Part shown: positions 29,501 through 41,500 of the stretch, piece after piece
Layout: each line of letters begins with the position of its first letter
How positions within the stretch are numbered: the stretch's first letter is position 1
Source: Echinometra lucunter
Lineage: Eukaryota > Echinodermata > Echinoidea > Camarodonta > Echinometridae
Reading direction: 5' to 3'
DNA: 64,000 bases
NCBI GenBank assembly: GCA_029962745.1
Contig: CM057152.1
Span: 25,586,766 to 25,650,765 of the forward strand
The notes under the pieces: model-generated
What the model was told of the DNA's origin: nothing
Seen by the model: the letters and a program-made list of their open reading frames with translations, nothing else
The model's database searches: none
Made by a program: the position numbers and the translations under genes

Positions 29501-32500
29501 TATATGTTCCTCAGTACTCATATACTTTAGTGTTCTTTCAGTAACTTGTATTCTGTTATTATGGGTGTTCCTAGCACAAGCTTTGCTCTTCAGGTTTTCG
29601 CCTCCTTCCATTTTGTAAATTATTTACTGTATCGTAATCTATGTATACTGCATTGTAAAAATTATTATGTACACCTCGTTTTTCACATTGTACTGATGAG
29701 AAGGATATAAATGTTGATTTCAATTTAATTCAAAATAAAAAGTTTAAAGACTATATTAATGGCATAAGTGAAGACAAAAAATAGGTATAATAGTTAGGCA
29801 GAACCCATTTCTTACTACAGGGAGTGAAATAATGGTACAAAAGAAAAGTCATTCAATGCTCACCTTGCAAAACTGATCCAGAGTTAGAAAACACTTGTAG
29901 TAAGAGTGGAGCATTCTGAGTTCCTGAAGGTTGTGTACAAGCTCTTTTAATCTCTCCATGGACTCTTTGCAATGGCTGTCATTTGTCTAAAATAAAAGAA
30001 GGATGAAGAGAGAAATATCTGTTCAAGAATATTATTCACTTACAAAACAGTAAAACATAATTGTTCAATTCATCCTGTGAAAATGGCTGATAATATGCCT
30101 AGAGCATTATCAGATTGATGTGATCCTTTAAAACAAAAGCAAACAAAACAAACAAAAAATCATGTTAAGGGCAATTCCACAGGTTGGTGGCATGGACCTA
30201 AAAGTTTAAATTTCGTATTTCAACACTTATGAATAATTATTTGTGCTACATAACTTGCAGAAACTTATGCAAACATTGGCAAACTTGTCTCAGGTGTTTT
30301 GCTAAGAAAATAAATAAATGAGCAAAATTGGGAAAATGGAAAAAATCATTTATTTTTTCCACATTTCTGTGAAATTTTACCTCGGAATTTTGCCTTTTTA
30401 GATTACTGCTCTGGAGGTAAAATATAAAAAATAATGCCTCCGGCACCCACCTACAATGGGCGGAGGTATAAAAATTCCAGGATTGATATCAAAATTAAAT
30501 CTAAAAGGTCTACTGATTGTTTTTCAAGAAGAAAATATTAGGAAACACCTAACCCTTGCAAGCTAGAATTAAATTTGATCTTCCACTTTTCAATGGACAA
30601 AATGTAACGTGAGTAACCATTATTCCTGTGAAATCTGCAAAATTGATGGGTCCAGTTATTTTCTACTGTCAACCAGTGAAGGTCTCCCTCGCATGGTACT
30701 CTAAAAAGGGCAAAATAATTTTTCAAGAAAGCCTCATATTAGGACACTTTTCATTTAAGCCCTCCTTACAATTGCATGTCCAAATGCTGTAATGTGAGTA
30801 ACCGACATATTTGTCATGCTGGAAGTAAGTTCAGTTCCTTTTCTAAGCTTTTGATTCTTTATATAAGTACTTCAATATGTATGCATTGTGGTAACTAAAA
30901 CTCATTGAGCTGACATATGTAGTAAGGGAGCTGAAGATGTAGCTCAATACCTCTCTACATGTAACGTGAGTAACCGTGGAAATGCCCTTTAAGTTCTAAA
31001 CAAGGCGTTTGCGATGTTGTGTCTCGCCCACTTGTGAAAATAACTAGAAATATCGCGATCTGTGATGGCACACAACAGAACTGTATCGAAAGCTCATTGT
31101 GAAATAACTGGGATGGAATAACATTTGATAAAATATGAGAAGGGTTTTTTATGAAATGGTACTGCATTTTCACGTGCATGTACTTTCCCTGCTTCTTGAC
31201 TGGACCATAACATGCAGGTCCCCTTAGTGCATCTACAACCCAAGTTTGATAGATAAGTGTCACATGGTTGCAGAGTTTTGAGTCATAAGAGAGTCTTGCA
31301 CGTAAACTTCAACGTTTGACCTGAAATGACCTTTGACCTTACCATGTGACCTCTGACTGGACCATAACATGCAGGTCCCCTCAGTGCATCTACAACCCAA
31401 GTTTGGTTGAAAAGTGAGTCACGGTTGCAAAGTTATGTGTGATAAGAGAGTCTTGCACGTCAACTTTAACATTTGACCTGAAATGACCTTTGACCTTACC
31501 ATGTGACCTCTGACTGGACAATAAGATGCAGGTCCCCTTAGTGCATCTACAACCCAAGTTTGATTGAACAGTGTCACACAGTTGCAGAGTTTTGTGTCAT
31601 AAGAGAGTCTTGCACGTAAATTTTAACGTTTGACCTTAAATGACCTTTGACCTTACCATGTGACCTCTGACTGGACCATAACATGCAGGTCCCCTTAGTG
31701 CATCTACAACCCAAGTTTGGTTGAAAAGTGAGTCACGGTTGCCAAGTTATCTTTCATAACGTTTGTGACGGACGGACGGATGGACGACGGACGGACGACG
31801 GACGGACGACGGACGGACGACGGACGGACGACGGACGGACGACGGACGGACGACATTTGGATCCCTTAGTCTCGCCTTCACCTCCGGTGGGCGAGACAAA
31901 AAGTATGATTTACACATTATATAAAGCAGTACATATTTTACAGGAATGGAAAATTAAACTGGGAACTTAAGATGAAAAAATAGGGAGACGGAAAGAAAGA
32001 AAGAAAGAGCTACATTAAAGAGAGCGTGAGACAGAAAGAGCAATGATTTTCATTAGCATTTAAATGTTCTCAAAAACCAAACAAAAACATTTTATGATAC
32101 ATTTTCAAAACAAAGTGTCACAATTGTAGATGCTTTCTTCTCATTCTTTAATGCAGATATCTATGATCCATCAATGTACCTCTGTCAAAGCATGAGAGAA
32201 AAGGGTACGGCTGGCTGACTTTGGCAACTTCTGGTTACCTCTCAACATCAACTCAGCTAACTCCAATCCATTGCTCGGCCATGCCATCTGTAAAATTGGG
32301 ATTGAAGGTCAAAAATCACAAGAACAAAGGATTTAAATTATGTTGACTTGATTATACACATGAGAATAGATCAACATAGATGTTCTTGAAAAACAAGACA
32401 GTAGCCATAATGTGTCTTGCCGTATTCGTGTGCAATCATTCTTGCAGGTAAATTATAACATTCACCTCAGTTGACCTTTGACCTAGATGTGACCTTTGAC

Positions 32501-35500
32501 CTCAATAACACTGAGGTTCCTGTACGCCTTCAGCTATTGTCTTTGCTGTTACAGTAAACATTAAATGCGGCGAGACAATTGTCATTGCTAAGCAATATGT
32601 CTGATGCGGCGAGACTACGATCAGTGGATGCGGAGCATCCATCACCTATATCCACTCGTCTTGCTTTAGTCGTTGTTTTCTTATTATCGACTATGAATCG
32701 GTGGTAGTTTTTCGTACGAAAAATCCTCATGAATAAGAAATGAATAAGAAATGAATGTGACCAATCAGAAATACACTTGGAGAAGAGGAGAATGCATATG
32801 CAATTTATAAGTCACGTGACATTTACGTCACTTTCTTCATCCAAGATGCCGATTATTTGCAAACGCGACGACCTTCTGCGAAGAAGTTTGATTTACGCGG
32901 CCAACAAACTAAGCATTCCTGGAGGAAAATTCAGAGAGCTTCAAGAATCTGCTTTTCGTAGCGTTCTTGACGACTGCAGGGATATTTTTGTTGCCTTACC
33001 TGCTGGATTTGGAAAGAGCGCGATATACCAAGCAATTCCCTTGTGTTGTGATCGATGGTGCATGCGAAAACAATACAAACTTACCGACATCAAACTTTGA
33101 TAACTTTTTTGACACTTTGTGAAGAGACTATTTAATGGATTCGAAACATGGGCAAAGTACTTATTTGTCATCGTAAATTTGAGAACATTATTTCTTTAAA
33201 ATACCAACAAAAAATATTTCTTTGTCAATAACATTCAAAGATTGTTCTGCGCAAAGAAAAACGTATGTTCAAAAGGCTTTCAGTTTCATCTACCTATTTA
33301 CTACCCCCATCTACTAATGGATGAGTGAAATCTTTTTCGTCGTGGCTTCTTACATCCGATTGGTCAAACGTAACATTGGGATGCCGTATTCGGTTGTTGA
33401 ATTATTCATAGACTCCGCCATTTTGAATATACATGAATATTGATTACGTAGACGAGTGGATATAGGCAGTGGATGCTCCACATCCAATGTTCGTAGTCTG
33501 GCCGCATCAGACGTATCGCTTAGCAAAGACAATAGTCTCGCCACATCAGACGTTTAGCGTAACAGCAAAGACAATAGCTGCATCCTCCGCCTAGATTATA
33601 GGCTAGGCAAATGGTCGCCAAGTTATTCAAGTTATTCAAGCTTCATAAGCGTCATGGACGAACGACGGAAGGGCGACGGACAGATGGAGACCACAAGGAT
33701 CTCTTAGTCTCGCTCCACCTCAGTGGCTCGACAAAAAACAAGATGGATTCTTGAATGCGCACAGTCCAAAATAATGCCTCCACCGCTTGCCAGATCTGAA
33801 ATATATCACACATTTCTGCTGAATTTTCATAAACTCTCATTGGAGAATTTAATCAAAGAGTTTATCACTCTATGGGATGAGCTAAAGTACTATTGTTAAT
33901 GCAATTACTGCATGCATAGATAAAGACTGTATGACCAAACACGGCCATTTACGCATTCAAAATAAATTTGTGCGAAGTTTGAAGTTGATCCAAAACTGTC
34001 CTGAGGTTATTGTGACAACCATCTATCTTCGGGTATATAATGATCACTGTGACCTTTGAATTCCAATCGCGTGACCCCCAAATCCAATCAGATCAATGTC
34101 ACACTAGTATGCATACATGTGCCAAGTTTTAAGGTTAACATATAACTGTTCAAGAGTTATGGTGAGAACAGGCTATTTTCATGTATATCATGACTCTATG
34201 ACTTTTAACCTTTGAACTCCTGACCCCTTAACCTAATTAGATCAATGTTACCCTAGTATGCATACATGTGCCAAGTGTAAAGTTAACATGTCAAACCGTT
34301 CAAGAGTTATCAGAAGAATGGTCTATTTTCATATATATAAAATATGAGTTCTGTGACCTTTGACCTCATGATCACAAAATCTAATTAGATCATTGTCACC
34401 GTAGTATGCATATATGGGCCACGTTTGAAATTGATCCGTGAAATGGTTCTTAAGATATTGCGAGAATGAAAACAGGACGGACAGACAGACAACCCGAAAA
34501 TAGAGTGGAAACTCAGTATAACGAGGTCCCTGGGACCACCAAAATTACCTTGTTATAGCAGGAATCTCGTTATATCAGGATTAAAAAACTAATAGAATAT
34601 AAAGAGCTGGGACCGAAATATAACCTTGTTTTATCAGATCTCTTTATACTGAGTTTCCAATGTATAATGCCCCTGGCCACTTTTTGGTGGAGGCATAAAA
34701 AATATAAAATTTTGACCCAGACATTTATAAAAAAATTCTGAATAAAGGTTCTGATAAAGAGGACAGAAAATGGGCATTTACTTCTTTTATGAACAACAGT
34801 TAATAAGATGGTGATGTCTACTTTAATTCCATATCTTTTGTTTCTTTAAAAGCCAGACAATACAATCCCTAATCAACACTAAGTATTAAATAATCTCTAT
34901 ATTTGAAAAGCATTGCGTACTGTTTTACGGCTGAAATTCTATGCTGGAACCGTTGATGGCAGCAATTCACCCAAAATACAAAAACCAACTGTAATTCCTC
35001 ACCACACTGAAAACAAGTATATATAGATTACAACAATTTAAAATTGCATTCATAAAACACTTTGTCAAATGGTGCACTTACTGGCTTCACTAACTTTTTC
35101 ATGTCATCTTGGAAAGCAATGAGCTGATTTGAAAAATGAAAAGACATGTATAATTACTTACCTTTTCAGTGACTTCCAGGCAGGTAACTCTCTCCTCTAT
35201 CCAGGTGCAGACTATTTTCTAACAAATCCACAATTAATCAAACAAACAAACAAACAAAAAACCAAGATGAATACGACTGCATCTCCTATATGCTTCTGCT
35301 TACATTCAGTTTAATAACTTCATGGCTCAAACTATTCTTGAATTATGGTGATAACCAGAATGAAAATAATAAAAACTATAATAAAAGCTGATCCCTTACC
35401 TAACAACCCAAAAGTGGTGCATACTAGCAAAATTAAGGTTAGTTGCGCACATGACTGGATCTCCTTTCTCAATTTTTTTTTTTTTTTCATTGTTTGGTAT

Positions 35501-38500
35501 ACAAAAGATATATATTCACTGCTTTAACATTCAAGGCTAAGTTGTTTCTATAGGCCCTCGGGGTGCCTCAACTCCTGCTATAACCCCTTGGTAAGCCACA
35601 GGGTCATAGCAGGTGTGAGGTCCCCTCGAGCTTACAGAAACAACCGTGCCTCTCATAGTTGTCAATATATCTATATTATTGCACAGGTGAAGCTTAGATT
35701 GGACAAGGCTATAAAAATTCAACGCTCAGAAACATTTGAACTAATAATTATCAATAATTACAAAACGCTGAAATTCAGCCCTGACATAGCATCCGAAAAG
35801 CTCTCTGAATGCTGCTGAGATGTGTGACGTCACAAGTTGAACATTATTTGGACAAGCAGACGATGTCCCATAACATCTCACATATTTTTAGTGCCTGTTT
35901 TGTCATATTCTTTTCACTTACTTCACTTGCTTCACTAGCGTCGGTCTAAATATTTGATCTACTGCCTCACTCTAAACCTTGTGCATGATATTATTTTGAT
36001 GAAAAATACAGTATGGAAAAATAAAGGAGTCAGCTGGTTGTAAACAAAAATAAGATGCGATTGTATTTTCAGGTGCATACACTGCGGTATGTTTGGCGTT
36101 TCAAGAGGGAACGAATACAGTAGACGCTATCATTTGGCAGGCTTTTCAATTTGAAAATGTTGTTTCTTTGACTGATCATTAACCCTTAACCTGCACACCT
36201 ACAAAAAAAAATTTAGTTATTAGAATCAGCTTCACTTCCTTTTCAGAATAGGCAGAATTACGGTCACATTCAAATATGCTAAACTCTTACTGATAAATAA
36301 TTGCACTGCAATTATGTTCACTCTATATGGGACGTCGTCTGCTTGGGCAGGATTGGTGCACTCTATGACGTCATGAAAAGATTGCTAATTCTCTGGCAAC
36401 TCACCCCTATATCCCAGATGCTGGGAGGTGATTTTAGTATTATTTTTCAATCTCCCAATGCGTAGTTGATATAAAACTTATTCCATTGCTATCTGTAAGC
36501 TTCCTAGTTTCTAATGATACATTATTTCCCATATTTGTGATTTTATTTGAATGGGCAGTTTAAGCAAGATATTCTGGTGCTTTCTGGTTGGCTTATCATA
36601 ATTTACATAAATATTCATTCTCATTTACCTTGCCCTGATGGAAGCTCTGAAACACAAATGGAATGATGTCATCCCTGAGCCATGGTAGGATGTCAGAAGA
36701 AGGGGAATCCCCTGGAATAGCCCTCAACATCTTATCCAGCAAGTCTTCAGACATCACTGCTACAAAAGCCTCCTGCAATTGGGTGAGCAAAATGAAAGTC
36801 ATGTAAAAGGCCACACCACTGATCATTCAAACTTGCAACTGGCAACTTATGAGTGTATATACTGCTCATCATGGCCAGTGGATGACCAAATTTCTCACAA
36901 GGAAAACGTATTAAAATACTTTTCTTTGCAAAGCTTGCAAATGCTTCATAAAGTTTGATTCATTAATCACGATTGTCTTATCAAAGAACCTATTCTAGCA
37001 GTCTATAATTTAATACAAAGTTAAGTGCACAAAATATTTATGTTGCTTTTTCATCATTTTCACAGGGGGAGGGGGAAGGGGAAGGGAGAAAGTAGGAAAA
37101 CATCATCCCTCCATTGTTCAAAATACTATTTAATGTAGGGATGAAACCTGAATATGACACAAACTTCATTTCCAGATAGAGTAAACTTTCACTATCCAAC
37201 ACAGCTATGTGTGCACTGATTCTCTTCATATGCAGCTCCAAATATAAAAAATACAAATGGCAGTATTGCACAGATGGAATTATAAAATGCTACAAAGTCT
37301 TGTGTTCTAACATCCTGTATTCAGGGTTCCCAGCATTTAAAAAAAAAAAAATCCTGATTTTTGCCTTTTGCAGGTTTTACCTAATCTGTAGGATAGCTGG
37401 AAGCCCTGATATTGTTTTGCATCAATATGAACTGTTAAAATGGAACTAGAACCAATATCTGTTGTATATTTTTGAGCTTAATGGAACCATGCAAGTGAAG
37501 TGAGCCATACCTTATGTCTATTCCAAATGACTGATGCTCTGCTAAGGTTAGCTTGACCTAGATGGAAGAACAGCTCATCATGTATAGATCCGGACCGAAA
37601 TAAGTCCCAGCTTGTTGGACTGGAAACGGGGAACATAATGACAAACAAAATTTGATGGTATAGGTGGAATACTGAGAACTCTTCCTCATTCAGTGGTGAT
37701 TACCACTGCAATTTAAGTCAAAGATCAATAATCCTTGATTGGTTACTTCTGTATGCATTTTGCCAAAAGATATTTGAGTAAACACATCTAAACACACAAG
37801 ATTTTCACATCTTTATCCTTTTTTCCCCTGAACATTTAGAAATTATGATCAGTTCAAAGGAACTGACATGTTTAAACAATTTCAAAGGTGATTCCTTCCT
37901 TAGCCCTTAAAAGATTAATAATCCTTTGGAAATAAATGTGTCCTTCTCTTAATTGAATTCCTGTGTAAATAAGGTAAGGTTTAGAATTTAAAAGTGATTT
38001 AAAGATTTGAAATTTGTTGCAAATGTCAAAGTATCTTCTGAACAGTTCTAAATTTGTTACATGCCTTCATATGCATGGTAAGGGGAATCTTTCATGAGGG
38101 CTTGAAAAAAACAAACCTAACTAATTATCAACTAAGATTGGATTATAGTAAAACAAACATTTTCCACAGATAAAAGTAGTGGTGTAACATCACAGTTATT
38201 TTCAATTCTGTTTAACGAGGAATCAATACCGAACGTTTTCGGATAAACGAAAACATCACACCTTTGGCTTTGCCAAAGTTGCCGCCTATTGAAAGTAGTG
38301 CTGTCAGCCGGTCCGGGATTGGATCAAATCCCGGCGGTCTCAGGCCCCCGAGACGTTTCCGGTATCAATCGACTGAGACCATATCCCGGCAGAAAAAATG
38401 AATAAACAACAGGTTGTAAACTTTAGTAATTGTACTTACAAAATACCGTGCGAGAGAGCTAATGCAAAGATCTATTTGGCTTTCACTGCAGTTGTATTGC

Positions 38501-41500
38501 ACAATAATTCACTGCGCCGTATTAGTGTTCACTTTCTACACATAGCTGAAGACACCAGCGAATGTACATGGTGTAACGGTCAACGAACGTTTTTTTTAGT
38601 TCTGTGGTAACGGTACTACGAAATTGTTGCTTATTTCAGTTATCAGGGAAAAGTTGCATAGACAAAATCCCATAGACTAGTACAGCATTTTCTCTCGCGG
38701 AACCATTCTTTTATACATGCTGAAGGTATCGATCATTTTTTAATTCTCAATTTGAAGAGTGTGTACTTTTGCTGACCATCGAAAGTACATGTAACGAAAG
38801 GACATATCAATGGTTAATGAGGCGATCTCTATGGGCGATTCCCGATCTCCAAATTGGCTTCGAAAGCTCTGCTCATGGTGCTTTTGCAGAACGTACATAT
38901 TTTTGTTTTGGCGGGCGATCGCGAGCCAGTAAACAAGTCCAATGCAAGTTAAATACATCCGAGTGTATCGCTTGTGAAATACAGTACGGAGGTGCTGCAT
39001 CACCCGCCCACGCCACGACATACAAGTGACGTGAGGGACCAATTTTCCAGTGAGCTTATCAATGGTTAGCTGATGTAGTTTAAGAACTATGCGTGAAGAA
39101 AGATCACTAGTAAAGACAGAACATCGTAAGTCTTGGAGTTGATTTATGATGACAATTAAGTCAGAAAAACTTGAAATATTACAAGTAGCTACACAAACAA
39201 TGTGTAATCCCTGGCTGACAGTAAATCTCTGTTTATCCGAAACCGTCAAATTGAAAACGGTTAGTGGCATGGGCAGTCGTTTACCGGATGGAAAAACGTT
39301 TGACTACAGCACTAGATAAAAGCCCCAGTTATCTTGGGCTTCACATTAGATGACTTAAGATAAGCAGATAAAAATAGCATCATGCAGCAGCAATAAGTTT
39401 ATATAATCATTGATGACATTTTCAACACTTATATCTTAACTATAAATTGTTATCATGTGACAATGGAAATATTGATTACCTGTATCCACTGCTTCCATAC
39501 ACAAGATTAAAGGTTGCTAGTCTGTGTAATGTATCCAAAATCTTTCCAAGGAAATAAAAAAAAGATGTTTCAATTAATAAAGTAACCATTCTAGATGAAA
39601 AAGACCAACACTATTATTAAGATTGCCAAGAAATTTCTGTATTAGAACATCATAACCTGTTCTGCTGAACATGAAAGTGCAGTTGTTCAATGCTTTAGCA
39701 AGTCCAAGATGAGTATCAATCAAATCCTCTCTACAATTTAATGGAATGAATTCCATAGTACCCTTCTTTCTAGGCATTTAAGCATGCTTGCTTAATGGCA
39801 GTCAAGTCAATATCATGAGAGCCAAAACGGTGTTTACTCTTGTACTTTCACACAGAGCCGATGCCCTTCAGGTTCTGAACAAAAGACAGACTGATCAGAT
39901 AAACCATAAATTCAGTTTGACTTTGTTACATTTGTGACATTTGAGTGGAATTATGAATTACCAGCATAGACTCACCATAGAGAGCAGATCTTGGGTCATG
40001 TTTTCCGTCTCCTCTTTACCCTTCCACTTTGAAAGCTGAAAAATATATTTGTGATGGTAAAGAAACAAAATATTCATGGCAGATGAGAAGAAGGAATTGC
40101 TTCTACATTGAACAAAATATATTCAAAAGCAAAAAAAATAAATGCATCAAAGAAATTTCTTAAATCTTTGATTTACATTGTCAAAGGTCATGAAGATCTT
40201 CCAATTGGTAAGACTAATAAACATGAACAAAAAGAATGTCAACTGAGAGAATATTCAGATCTGAGACAAAGGAGGCATTGTTTGGAGGTATTTGACTCTA
40301 TAACCTGTTCAAATCTAAAACTTCTTTGTTTTGGATTGTTTCTTTATTGCCATCCAACTTTGGGGAATGGGTTTCTATTTTCAGGCCTCAAATTATTATT
40401 TTTTTCCCCAGTGGGGTTATTTTTTCAAATTCCAAATAAAAAATGACGTCCATGAATTTTCTCATGGAAGCTATTTTTGTAATGAAAGGGGCTGCTTTTT
40501 AATATTTACATTTTCATGGAATTCGTACTGTAGATGACTTAGTATCCTCCTGAAATACCATGTAAGTCTTCATTAGTCTTCATTAGTCTTCATTCTTTAA
40601 ATCAATGTTCCTTTTAACTTTCCTTACAAGTTCACAACTCCACTCTGTAGTACTCATGTTATCTTTATTCTTTTTATTTTTGCAGTTTAGCATTTTGTGT
40701 AAGATTATGCTTTTAATATTATGTGTATTGTGTACATGAACATGCAGAGTATTAACTATGAATCAATCAAGTGGCTATTTGTACTGTAGCTGAATGTAAA
40801 TACGGACCTCTGCAACTAGTGCTGGGAATCAGTCAGGGTTGGTGGATTTAAATCATGTTGATTTAAAGCATGATTTAAATCGCGATTTAAATCACCATGA
40901 CTTTTTTTTTTAAATCACTGATTTAAATCACTTCCAATGAAACATGTACAAATCATTGACAATTGTTTGTTCAAGGCAGTTTTATTTCTTCAAATCAACT
41001 GAAAAACTTTGAATTAACTTTATATCAATTGAAAAACTTTGAATTAACTTTATATCAACAAAAAATCAACAAATCCTTCCTATCTACTTAAAACAAATTA
41101 AAATCAAGTCAATAAAATCAGCTGATTCCTTAAAAATCAGAGATTTGTGTCGTCAACAGTTACTCCATTTTTTTTGTAAATGGCAAGTTCTTCTTCTGAA
41201 ATTTTACATTCTTTGTCAGCTATTAATAGTGAAACAAGTTTCTTATTTATTTCTTATCATTTATCACACAATCCAAGACTTTTCAGAGAGCAGCAGTGTA
41301 AAAAATATAATATGTAAAAGTCAATGACAAAAAGGTTTGTTGGCAGTTTTCCAGTTTTGATCCTTCACAGTTATACTTCTATCATGTGAAATTTAAAAAA
41401 ATCATCTAATCAACAGATTCCACATGCTTATTTCTTCTTGTTATCATACAATTAACATAATGTAGTACAGTCACAATTTGACTGTTGAAAAAAGCTTTCT

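Larger units (their letters stand above)
32531..33580. mobile_element. 1.05-kb element with 131-bp inverted repeats and a RecQ-like insert
   Basis: 32531-32661 and 33450-33580 are inverted copies of equal length (131 bp, by eye above 80% identical), outer end CAGCTATTGTCTTTGCTGTT. Each arm contains a ~42-bp block twice (attgtctttgct... tctgatg.ggcgaga). The interior holds a helicase fragment ORF and, symmetrically near both arms, CCAAT-box motifs (gaccaatcag, gattggtcaa). No convincing target duplication was found. Superfamily unknown. Confidence 0.75.
32413..33733 (+). mobile_element. pearl-like family 2 copy split by a later insertion
   Basis: Left part (32413-32530) starts gtcttgccg and has two TGACCTTTGACCT motifs. 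The right part (33581-33733) has cgccaagttattcaag, a degraded ACGG tract and tctcttagtctcgctcc with the terminal hairpin. The 1.05-kb element at 32531-33580 separates them. Confidence 0.6.
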
